A DNA stretch of 64,000 bases from Natronocella acetinitrilica (GCF_024170285.1 NZ_JALJXV010000006.1:186001-250000); one strand, 5' to 3'. Numbered from the stretch's first letter, positions 47,553-57,280 are shown. Notes: generated by a model not told the origin, from the sequence alone. Program-made: numbers and translations.

Positions 47553-49230
47553 TCAACCAGTTCTTGATGAGGTTGGCGGCCAGGGCCGGCTCCTGATCGA
47601 TGATCTGCCGGGCGGCATCGATCTTGGCCTTATGATCCGCGTTATTGATGGCCGCAGTCTGCTCAATGGTTCCGCTTTCCATGTCCGGGCCGGTCAGGCG
47701 GCGGGTATCCACGCCGCTTTCCGCCGCAGGCAGTCCCGCCTGTTGCTCACCCTGGGGTTGCTTCGACGCACCCCGGCCAAGCAGTCCGTTCACCATCGGG
47801 CGGATCACCATGAAGATCAAGGCCAGCGCCACGATGGCGGCAATCATCCAGCGCCCCAGTTCCAGCGCCAGCGGCTGCTCCCAGAGCGCGGGCTCCGGTA
47901 TCACCTCGGCCTCGGGCTCCTGGAAAGCCGCATCGATGACATTGATGCTGTCGCCCCGGGTGCCGTCAAAACCGATGGCATCCTGGATCAGTGCAGTCAG
48001 GCGCTGAATCTGCACGTCGCTCATGGCCTCGCGCACCATCTCGCCGTCGTCACCGGCAACCATGGGCTGGTCAACCAGCACGGCCACGGTCAATCGCTCG
48101 ATGCCGCCCTGGGCGCGGCGATTGTGGCGTACGGTGCGGCCCACCTCGAAGTTGCGCGTGGCCTGGTTGCTGGTGTTGAAGGGAAAGATGCTCTCCGCCA
48201 TGAAGGCGTCTTCGCCGCCGATCTGACCGGCGCCGGGGGGCTGGTTGGTGAGTGCGCCAGGCACGCCCTCGGCGCGTCCACCCGCTTCCCGACGTTCCTC
48301 GCTGGTCTGTTCGCTGCGGATCACCGTGGTATCCGGATCGAACGTCTCCTGGGTGATCTCTTCATGGTCGAAATCGATCAGCGTGTTGACGCGGGCCCGC
48401 ACCCGGCCGGCGCCCACCATGGGTGTCAGCAGATCCTCGATGCGCTGGGCATAGCTGCGCTCCACCCACTGCTGGTACTCGAATTGCCGGGCGGAGAGGC
48501 CCATCGCATCGCCCATGCTGTCCTGGGTGAGCAGGTCGCCCCGCTGGTCGACAACAGTGACCCGCTCCTCGGACATCTCCGGCACGCTGCTGGCCACCAG
48601 GTGGACGATGGCCGCCACCTGGTTCTCGTTCAGCCGACGGCCGGCGGCAAGGGTGACCACCACCGAGGCGCTGGGTTGCGAGGTTTCACGGATGAAAACG
48701 GTCTCCCGCGGCATGGCCAGATGCACCCGGGCCTGCTCCACGGCGCTCAGGCTGCCGATGGAGCGGGCCAGCTCGGTCTCCAGGGCACGCTGGAAGCGGG
48801 CCGTCTCCATAAACTGGCTGGTGCCGAAGCGCTGGTCTTCCTGCAGCATCTCGTAGCCCACCCCCTGCCCCTTGGGCAAGCCTTGTCCGGCGAGATAGAG
48901 CCGCGTTTCATGAACCTGGGTGGCGGGCACCTGAATGGCGCCGGTGTTGCGATCAAGACGATACTCCCGGTCGCTGGCCTGCAGGGCTTCCACCACCGCA
49001 GCGCGATCCGATTCCGGCAGACTGCCGAACACCGTCCGGTAGACCGGCTGCTGGGCCCAGAAGAAGATCCCCACCACCATGGCCATGGCAATGGCCAACC
49101 CGGCGATCAGCCCGATCTGGCGTGTGGCGGCCCCATTCATCAGGCCGTCCCATGGGCGCTTGCCGCCAGCGCGGCTATCGCCGCGCAGCATGCCCTGGTC
49201 AGTGGTCGTCAAAGCCTGTGCGTCTGCCAT
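47533..49230 (-). CDS. fliF: flagellar MS-ring protein FliF
   Basis: 565 residues: membrane helices at about 38-58 and 435-455 flanking ring-building domains (YRLDRNTGAIQVPATQVHETRLYLAGQ). The C-terminal tail (AANLIKNWLNDDD) is the FliG-binding peptide. First large basal-body gene after fliE. Confidence 0.97.
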   Translation of the reverse strand: MADAQALTTTDQGMLRGDSRAGGKRPWDGLMNGAATRQIGLIAGLAIAMAMVVGIFFWAQQPVYRTVFGSLPESDRAAVVEALQASDREYRLDRNTGAIQVPATQVHETRLYLAGQGLPKGQGVGYEMLQEDQRFGTSQFMETARFQRALETELARSIGSLSAVEQARVHLAMPRETVFIRETSQPSASVVVTLAAGRRLNENQVAAIVHLVASSVPEMSEERVTVVDQRGDLLTQDSMGDAMGLSARQFEYQQWVERSYAQRIEDLLTPMVGAGRVRARVNTLIDFDHEEITQETFDPDTTVIRSEQTSEERREAGGRAEGVPGALTNQPPGAGQIGGEDAFMAESIFPFNTSNQATRNFEVGRTVRHNRRAQGGIERLTVAVLVDQPMVAGDDGEMVREAMSDVQIQRLTALIQDAIGFDGTRGDSINVIDAAFQEPEAEVIPEPALWEQPLALELGRWMIAAIVALALIFMVIRPMVNGLLGRGASKQPQGEQQAGLPAAESGVDTRRLTGPDMESGTIEQTAAINNADHKAKIDAARQIIDQEPALAANLIKNWLNDDDGK

Positions 49231-49255
49231 GGCTGTTTCCGTCGCTCGCTATGCA

Positions 49256-49591
49256 TCAAACCGGCATGTTGAAAATGTCGCGGTAGGCCTCGACCAGGTG
49301 ATTGCGCACCTGCTTGGTCGCTTCGAAGGCCACACGGCTCTTCTGCGTGGCCACCATCACCTCGGTGAGGGGAATGTCGTCGCCCCGGGTGAAGGCCTCG
49401 GTCTTGGCGGAAGCGTCCATCTGCATGGTGTTGACCTGATCCACCGCGGTGCGCATTGCAGCGCCGAAGCCACCCTGTTGCGCCGGTTGCGCGTCTGCCG
49501 CGCCGCCACGGGACTGTTCCGCCATCCGCTGCATCTCCTGCAGCATTCGAATCGCGGCGTTGACGTTGCCTGGTCCGCTGACACCATTCAT
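49256..49591 (-). CDS. fliE: flagellar hook-basal body protein FliE
   Basis: 111 residues; conserved C-terminal half (FGAAMRTAVDQVNTMQMDASAKTEAF, PLTEVMVATQKSRVAFEATKQVRNHLVEAY). Joins the MS ring to the rod. Begins 12 bases after the upstream regulator gene, so probably cotranscribed with it. Confidence 0.96.
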   Translation of the reverse strand: MNGVSGPGNVNAAIRMLQEMQRMAEQSRGGAADAQPAQQGGFGAAMRTAVDQVNTMQMDASAKTEAFTRGDDIPLTEVMVATQKSRVAFEATKQVRNHLVEAYRDIFNMPV

Positions 49592-49603
49592 GGTTCGTTC
49601 CCC

Positions 49604-50935
49604 TTATGCGTACTCGGCACCGGCAACGCCGGGCACTTCCAGACCTTGTTCCCGCATGCGCTGCAACTTGTAGCGCAGCGTGCGCACGCTGATACCGAGC
49701 TTTGCGGCGGTCGCCTTGCGACTGCCGTTCTGCTGCTGCAGCGTATCGATGATCATGCGTTGCTCACGGTCGCGCATTCGCTCGTCCAGTGGCGCTGGCG
49801 CTGCCGTTGCCTCCGCCACCACCACGTCACCCGGCACCGGATCGAAACGCAGGTGCGCGGGCTCGATGCGCTCGCCATCCACCATCACCAGGGCGCGCTG
49901 GATCACGTTCTCCAGTTCCCGCACGTTACCCGGCCAGGGGTGTGTCACCAGCCGCTGGATCGCCGCCTCGGTGAGCCTGGGCTGACTGGCCTGTTCGGCA
50001 CAGTGCCGACGCACGAACGCCGCCGCCAGCGGGCCGATATCCGCCGGGCGGGCACGCAAGGCGGGAAGGACCAGGGGAAACACATGCAGACGGTAATAGA
50101 GATCCTCACGGAAACGCCCGGCCTGCACTTCGCCGCGCAGATCACGGTTGGTGGTGGCGATGACGCGTACATCGATAGGCGTTGCTTCGGAACCGCAGAG
50201 CCGCTCCACTTCCCGCTCCTGCAGAACGCGCAGCAGCTTGGCCTGCAGTCCGAGATCGATCTCGGAGACCTCATCCAGGAGCAGCGTGCCGCCCTGGGCC
50301 TGTTCGAACTTGCCGGTATGGGCGCGATGGGCGCCGGTGAAAGCACCCTTCTCGAAGCCGAACAGCACGGCCTCAAGCATGTGTTCGGGAATGGCCGCGC
50401 AATTCACCGCCACGAATGGACCATCTGCCCGGGGCGACTGCTGGTGAATGAAGCGGGCAAAGACCTCCTTGCCGGTCCCGCTCTCGCCGGACAGCAGCAC
50501 CGTCACCGGACGCGCTGCTACCCGCGCCGCCAGGGCCACCATTTCCTGGGTCAAACGGTCCTCGCAAACCAGGCCGTCACCGGAGGATTCCTGCAAGTGG
50601 CGGCGCACGCTCTCCAGCAGCGCCATGGAATCGTCACGGGCCGTCAGAAAATCGACAGCCCCGTCGCGGATGGCGCGCACGGCGTCCTGCATGGTGCCGG
50701 TGGGCTGATAGAGAATGACGCGAGGGGGGAGCGCCCGCTGCAACAGACGCCGCCAGTCGACACCGCAGCCGGGCTGCAGAACGATCACCGCACGCCCGCA
50801 GGCGTCGAGCAGGCTGTCGAGTTGCGCCGTGGTCGCCGCGATCTGCACGGCGTGGCCCTCGGCCTGCAGCAGTTCCCGCCAACGGCCAACGGCCTCGGCA
50901 TCATCGCTGACCAGGATCAGTTCGGGTTCTGTCAA
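49604..50935 (-). CDS. sigma-54-dependent activator, FleR/FlrC-like, with degenerate receiver
   Basis: 443 residues from a TTG at 50935 that has GGAGGG seven bases upstream; the frame to 51004 lacks such a site. Order: receiver-like domain (about 1-110), AAA+ domain with GESGTGKE and the sigma-54 contact loop GAFTGA, and a Fis-type helix-turn-helix (KATAAKLGISVRTLRYKLQRM). The receiver has lost the phospho-acceptor: the strand reads AVIVLQPG where Asp is expected, and the usual Lys is also absent (DFLTARDD). Position before fliE equals fleR/flrC, but no fleS kinase gene is present. Confidence 0.9.
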   Translation of the reverse strand: MTEPELILVSDDAEAVGRWRELLQAEGHAVQIAATTAQLDSLLDACGRAVIVLQPGCGVDWRRLLQRALPPRVILYQPTGTMQDAVRAIRDGAVDFLTARDDSMALLESVRRHLQESSGDGLVCEDRLTQEMVALAARVAARPVTVLLSGESGTGKEVFARFIHQQSPRADGPFVAVNCAAIPEHMLEAVLFGFEKGAFTGAHRAHTGKFEQAQGGTLLLDEVSEIDLGLQAKLLRVLQEREVERLCGSEATPIDVRVIATTNRDLRGEVQAGRFREDLYYRLHVFPLVLPALRARPADIGPLAAAFVRRHCAEQASQPRLTEAAIQRLVTHPWPGNVRELENVIQRALVMVDGERIEPAHLRFDPVPGDVVVAEATAAPAPLDERMRDREQRMIIDTLQQQNGSRKATAAKLGISVRTLRYKLQRMREQGLEVPGVAGAEYA

Positions 50936-51032
50936 TGTTCCGCCCTCCGATCTCGCGCCTGCCTTTTGACACTGCAGGCTTCCATGGGGGCTTGATGCAG
51001 CCATCGTGCCAGCCGCGATTCAGCCGACCCTG

Positions 51033-52466
51033 TCAGGCCTCGGCGCGCTGGATGCCGTACTTGCGCAGCTTCTCCACCAGTGTGGTCCGGCGCAGGCTGA
51101 GCAGCTTGGCAGCCTGGGCAACCACGCCATCGGCGGCATCCAGGGCATCGCGAATGAGCTGGGTTTCCAGGTCCGAGAGGAAGGTCTTGAGGTCGATACC
51201 GCCGTCGGCCCAGTCAACGGGCTCGGACGCGGCAGGGCCGTCACCGGCCACTTCGGTGTCCGGCAAGTCATCCACCGCAGGGGCTTCGGTCAAGGCAACG
51301 TCCCAGTCGCCCTTGTGGAATTGCGGCGGCAGATCGTTTACGCCAACGCTGCCATAGGGGTGCAGGATGGCGAGGCGCTCCATCAGGTTGGCAAGCTCCC
51401 GCACATTGCCGGGCCAGGGGTGGTGGCTCAAGGCAGAGACGGCAGCCGGGGTCAGCCGCACCGAGCCACGGCCATCGGCCTCGATCCGCCGCAGCAGTTC
51501 GTCCACCAGCACCGGGATATCCCCGGCCCGCTCGCGGAGCGCCGGCACGTGAATGGGAAAGACATTCAGGCGGTAGAACAGGTCCTCGCGGAATTCTCCG
51601 CTGGTGATGCGTTGCTCCAGGTCCCGGTGGGTAGCGGCCAGGATGCGCACGTCGGCCTGAATCGGCTTGTTGCTGCCCACCCGCTCGAAGGTACGTTCCT
51701 GCAAGACGCGAAGTAGCTTCACCTGCATGTGCAGGCTCATATCACCGATCTCATCGAGAAAGATGGTGCCGCCCTGGGCGATTTCGAAACGTCCCTGCCG
51801 CGCACTGAAGGCACCGGTAAACGCGCCTTTCTCGTGACCAAACAGCTCGCTTTCCAGCAGATCCGCCGGAATCGCGCCGCAGTTGATGGGCACGAAGGGC
51901 TTGTCGCGACGGTCGGATTGCTCATGAATATTGCGGGCAATGACTTCCTTGCCGGTACCCGACTCACCCAGGATCAGCACCGTGGCTTCCGAAGGCGCCA
52001 CCTGCTGCACCATACGCGCGATCTGCTGCATGGCGTTGCTCTGCCCCACCAGGCGCGGCGTCTCGTTGACGCCGCCGCGTCCGGCGGCGCGCTGCCGGGC
52101 ATTGAAAGTGAGCGCCTGGGAGAGGCCGCTACTGAATTGCGCCTGCTTGAGGGGCAGATCGAGGTTGCCAAGACAGCCGGAGCCGGCATCCACCGGGCGG
52201 ATACGACGATCCCCCGGGGCTGTGAGGAAGAAATAGGGAACCGATGGCGCCACATCCACCAGTGTATCCACGACGACCCGCCAGTGACGCTCATCGGCAT
52301 GGGCGGCGATCAGCAGAACCGCTGTCTGCTCACCCTCGGCGCCGAGGACGCCGGCAAGCGCATCCGGGTGATGCACTGCCGTGGGATCATGTTCGAGGAA
52401 ACGAAGGACAGCTTCGACGGCTGCTGCACGCTCACGATCGGTATCGAATACGACGACGTTGACCAC
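51033..52466 (-). CDS. fleQ: flagellar master regulator FleQ/FlrA, sigma-54 activator
   Basis: 477 residues, GTG start after a G-rich ribosome site. N-terminal FleQ-type domain without a receiver aspartate, AAA+ domain (GESGTGKE, GAFTGA, FLDEIGDMSLHMQ) and C-terminal helix-turn-helix (AAKLLSLRRTTLVEKLRKYGI). FleQ starts the flagellar cascade and, in Pseudomonas, responds to cyclic di-GMP and FlhG/FleN. A 233-base upstream gap should hold its promoter; I saw no strong consensus. Confidence 0.94.
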   Translation of the reverse strand: MVNVVVFDTDRERAAAVEAVLRFLEHDPTAVHHPDALAGVLGAEGEQTAVLLIAAHADERHWRVVVDTLVDVAPSVPYFFLTAPGDRRIRPVDAGSGCLGNLDLPLKQAQFSSGLSQALTFNARQRAAGRGGVNETPRLVGQSNAMQQIARMVQQVAPSEATVLILGESGTGKEVIARNIHEQSDRRDKPFVPINCGAIPADLLESELFGHEKGAFTGAFSARQGRFEIAQGGTIFLDEIGDMSLHMQVKLLRVLQERTFERVGSNKPIQADVRILAATHRDLEQRITSGEFREDLFYRLNVFPIHVPALRERAGDIPVLVDELLRRIEADGRGSVRLTPAAVSALSHHPWPGNVRELANLMERLAILHPYGSVGVNDLPPQFHKGDWDVALTEAPAVDDLPDTEVAGDGPAASEPVDWADGGIDLKTFLSDLETQLIRDALDAADGVVAQAAKLLSLRRTTLVEKLRKYGIQRAEA

Positions 52467-52699
52467 CCTGAACCCCCCGGTCCGAATTCTTGTTTTCGTT
52501 CGCGATCAACCTGCGCCGCGGAGACTTTTGTTCATTCTGGCGCTGATTGACCGACCTACCGCGCGTCGTCTTTTTGACGTTGTTGCGCGCAGGGTCAGAG
52601 TGTCAATTTCGTGGCGGGGCAACTGTGACCTGTGTCGCGAATTTGCGACTGCGTCAGGAATGTGACGGTTTACGGCGACGTAATGACTTCAGGGCTTCA
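52467..52699. other. fleQ upstream region
   Basis: 233 bases between fliT-like and fleQ, both on the minus strand. A minus-strand TTGACA is present near 52590 but its expected -10 is poor. No hairpin with T tract seen. Confidence 0.4.
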
Positions 52700-53038
52700 T
52701 CAATCGGCGGAATAGCGATGATAGGCGCGAACGGCCTTGCGGTTGGCTTGTGCATCCTGCACATCGTTGGCCGATTCGTCGCGGGCATCGGTGGCGAGTT
52801 CGTTGAGTTCGGGGTCGTAGGCCAGCACTTTCTCGATGGCCTGCGCCACGACGGCGCGCTGCGCCTGGGGGATGGGCTCGGCAAACAGTCTTGCATTGAT
52901 GCGGCGACGCTCGGCCTCACGACTGGCAACACCGGGCCAGTCGCGGGCGCGGGCGGCCTCGACCATTTCCCTGGTCAGGCGAAGCAGCTCGCCCGCCAGG
53001 GCATCATGCGTGGTCTCAGCCACTGACACTGACACCAT
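52700..53038 (-). CDS. fliT: FliT-like flagellar chaperone
   Basis: 112 residues, helical and rich in Ala, Arg and Glu, with no membrane segment. Position after fliS in a fliD-fliS-fliT order and the helical character support a FliT-type FliD chaperone; sequence conservation is low, as usual for FliT. The ATG at 53038 overlaps fliS by 23 bases; GTG codons slightly downstream are possible starts. Confidence 0.7.
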   Translation of the reverse strand: MVSVSVAETTHDALAGELLRLTREMVEAARARDWPGVASREAERRRINARLFAEPIPQAQRAVVAQAIEKVLAYDPELNELATDARDESANDVQDAQANRKAVRAYHRYSAD

Positions 53039-53450
53039 TCGGATCAGCGGCTTTCACTTCAGCAGCCCCGGTGGCAGCGTCGCGAATGCCGTCCCAGCCG
53101 GTTTTCACTTCGCGCATCAGCCCGATGATTTCATCAAGCATGGCCACGTCATTGCTCGCGGTGGCTTCCAGGATCCGGCGCTGCATGTAGTCGTACAGGC
53201 CTTCCAGGTTGGCAGCAAGCTCGCCCCCCTTGTCATGATCCAGCGTGTCCCGCAGGCCGCTGAGAATGGAAATGGCCTTGCCCAGCTCGACGCCCTTTCG
53301 CTCGAACTCCCTGCGTTGCATCGCACCCCTGGCGGCGGCGACACGCATGATGAAGCCATCCATCAGCATCTGGATCAGGCGATGGGGGTCGGCGAACTGC
53401 GCCGACTGATTGCTGACCTGCTGGTAGGCGTTGAGTTTGTTGTTGACCAT
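53016..53450 (-). CDS. fliS: flagellin export chaperone FliS
   Basis: 144 residues from the ATG at 53450 (AAGGTGG upstream). Conserved NAYQQVSNQSAQFADPHRLI start and helical bundle (GLYDYMQRRILEATASND). Binds the flagellin C-terminus and prevents early polymerisation. Confidence 0.96.
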   Translation of the reverse strand: MVNNKLNAYQQVSNQSAQFADPHRLIQMLMDGFIMRVAAARGAMQRREFERKGVELGKAISILSGLRDTLDHDKGGELAANLEGLYDYMQRRILEATASNDVAMLDEIIGLMREVKTGWDGIRDAATGAAEVKAADPNGVSVSG

Positions 53451-53482
53451 GGAGTCCACCTTGAGAAATCAGTGTGTCGATA

Positions 53483-55498
53483 TCAGCGACGGTTGTTGTT
53501 GTTGTTGAAATTCAGCGTCGCCAGCTGCTGACTCAGAAACTGGCTGGTTTCGTTCATCTGCGCCACCATCTGATCCATGGCGCTGAACTGGGCGACGTAA
53601 CGCGATTCAACCTGTGACATGCGCCGGTCAAGCCGCTCCTGATCGCTATCAAGTCGCGACAACTGGCTGTTCAGACTGTTGGTCTGATTGCTGATGGAGC
53701 CGTTCGCACCGATGAAATCCTGCAGAATCCTGTCGAGATCCGACATGATTCCCCGGGAATAGGTAATGGATCCGAGATCACCCGTCTGACCACCGTCCAC
53801 CTTGAGCTTGAGCCCGTTGGTGGGGCCGCTCTGGCCGGTAAGAAACTGGCCAAAGCCCTCGGCTGCCACTCCACCGATGGTGCCTTGCACATCCGTGCCG
53901 GCAGTAGCCACACCGCCATCGATACCCAGGCTCGCCGAGAGCCCCGCCGCAACGCTATTGAACGCAATGCTCGACTCGCTGCCGTAACGCTGCGAGGTCA
54001 CCGTAAAGCTGTTGGTTTCGATATCGAAGGAGACGGAGACACTGCGGTTGCCATCGCGCAGAACGCTGGAACCATTGATCAGCGCCTGTAGTTCACGGGC
54101 AACGGCATTCGGGCTGTCGTAATCCCCCGGCCGCAGGGTCAGCACTTCGGACCGCGTGCCATCAACGAGAATGCGGAAAGTGTTATCACCCTCGGCGATG
54201 CTGATCGGCCCACCGCCGATACCGGCGCCAGAGAATCGGCCCCGTGATGCCAGTTCGGAGACGTTGACGCCGTAACGTCCGTTCTCGGTGGCGGTGCGGC
54301 TGCTGTCGAAGGAGAACCCCCCACCATCGACAATACCGGTGCGACCGAACAAGGCGGCGACGGCGTCCGGGTCCCGCTCAAGGGCGCTTTCGAGGCGGTC
54401 GGCATTCAATTCCAGGCCACCCTCTCGAGTGGTGAGGATACCGATATCGGCCATGGCCCGGACTTCGCGACCTTCCAGCGCGGCCAGTGGTGCCGTCAGG
54501 GCATTGCGCAGCTGGCTGGTGATATTGCGCACGGCGGCGTTGCCATTCAATGGCCCGGCGGTCTCGGTTTCCGGATTGAAGCGCGTCAGTTCCCGCAGCT
54601 TGCCCTGCAATTCATTGAAGGCCGCGACAAAGCCCTCGATGGCCTCACGGGCACCGCTGTTGTCAGTCTCGACCTGGATGCGGGCGGCGGTTTCCGTGGT
54701 CTGCCGCAGATCCAGGGTCACACCGTCGATGAGATCGGTAATCGTATTCGATGACCGGGTCACCGCCAGTCCATCGATTGTCAGCTCGGCATTGCTTGCG
54801 GACCGGGTGATGATGGTCTCGGTGCTGCTCTCGTTGAAGGCCAGTCGATTCAATGCGGCATCGGCCGAATCCACATCGATGAGAAAGCCGTTGTCCTCGC
54901 CACTCTCCGTTGATGAGAAAACCAGCCGCTCGCCGCTGCCGTCGTTGACGATGTTCGCGCGCACACCAATGTCGGCACCGTTCACCGCGTCGCGGATTCC
55001 CTGCAGGGTGTTGTTGGCAGGATCGATCTGAATCGTGCGCGTCGCCTTGTCGGCGTTCTGGGAAAAGCCGGTCACTGCGCCCGACTCGTCCTGCTCCACC
55101 GCGCCGAACCGGAACGTGAGCGAACCACTGCCAAGCACCGCATCGCGGCTGGCGAAGGCACCAGTAGCGATGCTCTGGGCCTGGGCGAGGCGGTTCACCT
55201 GGATGTCGAAATTGCCCGCATCCGCGCCATCTCTCGCGGTGACAGCGATGGCTCCTTCGTTGGAAGAGGTCGCACGGGTGCTGAGGAAGCTATTCTGCTG
55301 GGCCAGATCACGGACCTGTGTCTGGAAAGAAGAGAGCGCACTGCGCACCTGACCCAGGGCGGAGAGCTGCGTCTGGAAGCGCTCGGCTTGGCGATCGATG
55401 CGATTCTGCTGCGGTGCGCGTTCTGCGGCGACGAGCTGATCCACCAACCCGCGGATGTCGATGCCCGACCCAACGCCCAGTGAACTGATGCCCGTCAT
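53483..55498 (-). CDS. fliD: flagellar filament cap protein FliD
   Basis: 671 residues from the ATG at 55498 (GGGAGAG upstream). N-terminal ISSLGVGSGIDIRGLVDQLVAAE and C-terminal coiled coil (NSQLSRLDSDQERLDRRMSQVESRY) are typical. The middle is longer than in E. coli FliD (468 residues), with extra surface domains, and rich in Asp, Ser and Gly. Ends with a run of asparagine residues. Confidence 0.96.
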   Translation of the reverse strand: MTGISSLGVGSGIDIRGLVDQLVAAERAPQQNRIDRQAERFQTQLSALGQVRSALSSFQTQVRDLAQQNSFLSTRATSSNEGAIAVTARDGADAGNFDIQVNRLAQAQSIATGAFASRDAVLGSGSLTFRFGAVEQDESGAVTGFSQNADKATRTIQIDPANNTLQGIRDAVNGADIGVRANIVNDGSGERLVFSSTESGEDNGFLIDVDSADAALNRLAFNESSTETIITRSASNAELTIDGLAVTRSSNTITDLIDGVTLDLRQTTETAARIQVETDNSGAREAIEGFVAAFNELQGKLRELTRFNPETETAGPLNGNAAVRNITSQLRNALTAPLAALEGREVRAMADIGILTTREGGLELNADRLESALERDPDAVAALFGRTGIVDGGGFSFDSSRTATENGRYGVNVSELASRGRFSGAGIGGGPISIAEGDNTFRILVDGTRSEVLTLRPGDYDSPNAVARELQALINGSSVLRDGNRSVSVSFDIETNSFTVTSQRYGSESSIAFNSVAAGLSASLGIDGGVATAGTDVQGTIGGVAAEGFGQFLTGQSGPTNGLKLKVDGGQTGDLGSITYSRGIMSDLDRILQDFIGANGSISNQTNSLNSQLSRLDSDQERLDRRMSQVESRYVAQFSAMDQMVAQMNETSQFLSQQLATLNFNNNNNRR

Positions 55499-55521
55499 GG
55501 TCACTCTCCCGCTGCAAACTC

Positions 55522-55539
55522 TTGCCGCCCTGGCGGCAA
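55522..55539. repeat. perfect palindrome upstream of fliD
   Basis: TTGCCGCC and GGCGGCAA separated by two bases, in the 134-base gap between fliD and flaG. It could be a transcript hairpin or a protein-binding site; no promoter motif is evident beside it. Confidence 0.5.
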
Positions 55540-55632
55540 CCATAGGCCTGTGGTTTCAATCCAGCACCCACGCGGACAGGCACCGCTTGGGGGTTCATTA
55601 CCTGAGGCGTACTACAGCAAGAAGCTTGCCGT

Positions 55633-55989
55633 TCAGGCTTCTGCCTCGAACAGCAGGCCCTGCAGCCGCTGCACGTTCTCCGCCGCGGCAACCAGCCGTT
55701 CCGGCGGGATCTGCCGCACCACTTCCTCGGTTTCCGAGTCCAGGACGGTGATGACCGTGCGCCCGGAGGTTTCATCCACCGAGAACTGCAGATCGCGACG
55801 AACCACCTGGACAAAGTCGTTCAGCGTTGCAACGGCGTTGTCCACATCTTCGGCGGTCACCGACTCGACCTGGGGTGCTCGACCCCGACCGTCGGCGTCG
55901 ACACGTTCGATGCTCGGCACATTCTGGCTACGGTCAGTCTGCTGCCGGGGCATCATGGGAGCAAGCAATGTGAGATCTGCCCTGTCCAT
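55633..55989 (-). CDS. flaG: FlaG family protein
   Basis: 118 residues from the ATG at 55989 (GGAGG nine bases upstream). The C-terminal FlaG domain is clear: LQFSVDETSGRTVITVLDSETEEVVRQIPPERLV. FlaG influences filament length. Lies between fliC and fliD. Confidence 0.94.
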   Translation of the reverse strand: MDRADLTLLAPMMPRQQTDRSQNVPSIERVDADGRGRAPQVESVTAEDVDNAVATLNDFVQVVRRDLQFSVDETSGRTVITVLDSETEEVVRQIPPERLVAAAENVQRLQGLLFEAEA

Positions 55990-56016
55990 GCATAAGCCCT
56001 CCACCTGTCACCAAAT

Positions 56017-56047
56017 CAGGGCGGCATCCGGATCGAATGCCGCCCTG
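56017..56047 (-). terminator. probable fliC terminator
   Basis: An 11-base perfect stem (CAGGGCGGCAT/ATGCCGCCCTG) with a 9-base loop begins 19 bases after the fliC stop. The following minus-strand bases contain only a short T run (ATTT), so termination may be partial and allow some read-through into flaG. Confidence 0.7.
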
Positions 56048-56065
56048 AACCTTGCCCTACCCCGA

Positions 56066-57280
56066 TTAACCCAGCAGGGCGAGGACGTTCTGCGGCACCG
56101 CGTTGGCCTGGGCCAGCACCGAGGTACCGGCCTGCTGAAGGATCTGCGCACGGGTCAGCGCGGCAGTCTCTGCGGCAAAGTCGGCGTCCTGGATGCGGGA
56201 GCGGGCAGCGGAGAGGTTCTCCGAGCTGACGCTCAGGTTGGCGATGGTGTTCTCGAAGCGCACCTGCACCGCGCCGAGTTCCGCACGCAGGCTGTTGACC
56301 TGGGTAAGAGCACCGTCCAGCGCACCGATGGCCTGGGTCGCCGACTCACGGGTGGCAACGTCGATGTCGCGCAGGGTGACATCCTCCGCAGCGGCGCCAT
56401 CAAAGAGGTCGACCGTGGTCGGCGTCGTGTCATCATCATCAAGTGTCACGAGGCCGCCGGTCACGGCAAGCGCCTCGGTGCCAAGAGCGGAAGTGATGGC
56501 AATGGTCGTGGAACCATCGTTGCCTACACGCAGTGAGGCCTGCACGTTCGCGGAAGCCAGTGCAGCCGCATTGTCGTCGCCGGCGGCGGCATCTTCAGCG
56601 ATCTGCTCGTTGATCAGGCGGACCGCGTCATCAAGACTTTCGGCGCCAGTCAGATCGACCACGATGTCGTCGAAATCATCACTGGCGATCGTAATGTCTC
56701 CAATGCTCGCAATACCGTCGTCATTGATCTGTTCCTGCGACAGACCATTCGCACCGACAAACTCGGTGACGCCCAGCTCCGACGTCCTCGCGTCCACGCC
56801 GTTGACGGCAATGGTCTGGCCCTGGTTGGCGCCGACCTGGAAGAAGATATCCTGCAGACTGCCGTCGAGAATGTTGCCGCCGTTGAACTCGGTGGCGTTG
56901 GCGACGCGGCTGACTTCCTGAATGAGCTGCTGCACTTCGTCGTTCAACGCCTGCCGATCGGTGGCGGAGTTCGAGTCGTTGGCGGCCTGGATAGACAGCT
57001 CACGGGCCCGCTGCAGGGCGTCACCGATGGTGCTGAGCGCGCCTTCGGCGGTCTGCGAGAAGGAGATGCCGTCGTTGGCGTTCCGGCTGGCCTGGTTGAG
57101 ACCACGGATCTGCGAGGTGAAGCGCTCGGCGATCGCCAGACCGGCGGCGTCGTCCTTGGCGGAGTTGATGCGCAGGCCGGAGGACAGACGCTCCAGGCTG
57201 GTGGCCAGGGCGCCCTGCGAGGTGGTGAGGTTACGCTGCGCATTCAGCGACAGCACGTTGGTGTTGATGATCTGGGCCAT
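56066..57280 (-). CDS. fliC: flagellin
   Basis: 404 residues from the ATG at 57280 (AGGAG upstream). Conserved D0/D1 ends: MAQIINTNVLSLNAQRNL and ARSRIQDADFAAETAALTRAQILQQAG...NVLALLG. The central part (about 170-300) is short and strongly acidic (LDDDDTTPTTVDLFDGAAAED), which fits a salt-tolerant organism but is not proof. Has its own sigma-28 promoter and a strong downstream hairpin. Confidence 0.97.
   Translation of the reverse strand: MAQIINTNVLSLNAQRNLTTSQGALATSLERLSSGLRINSAKDDAAGLAIAERFTSQIRGLNQASRNANDGISFSQTAEGALSTIGDALQRARELSIQAANDSNSATDRQALNDEVQQLIQEVSRVANATEFNGGNILDGSLQDIFFQVGANQGQTIAVNGVDARTSELGVTEFVGANGLSQEQINDDGIASIGDITIASDDFDDIVVDLTGAESLDDAVRLINEQIAEDAAAGDDNAAALASANVQASLRVGNDGSTTIAITSALGTEALAVTGGLVTLDDDDTTPTTVDLFDGAAAEDVTLRDIDVATRESATQAIGALDGALTQVNSLRAELGAVQVRFENTIANLSVSSENLSAARSRIQDADFAAETAALTRAQILQQAGTSVLAQANAVPQNVLALLG

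Noticed and set aside
47311-50995. Long plus-strand frames opposite fliF, fliE and the fleR-like gene
   Set aside because: Same effect of third-position GC; no ribosome sites and no recognisable protein features.
55499-55632. Possible sigma-54 promoter upstream of fliD (GGCAAGAGTTTGCA)
   Set aside because: The spacing between GG and GC is one base short of the required ten, and the bases belong to a palindrome.
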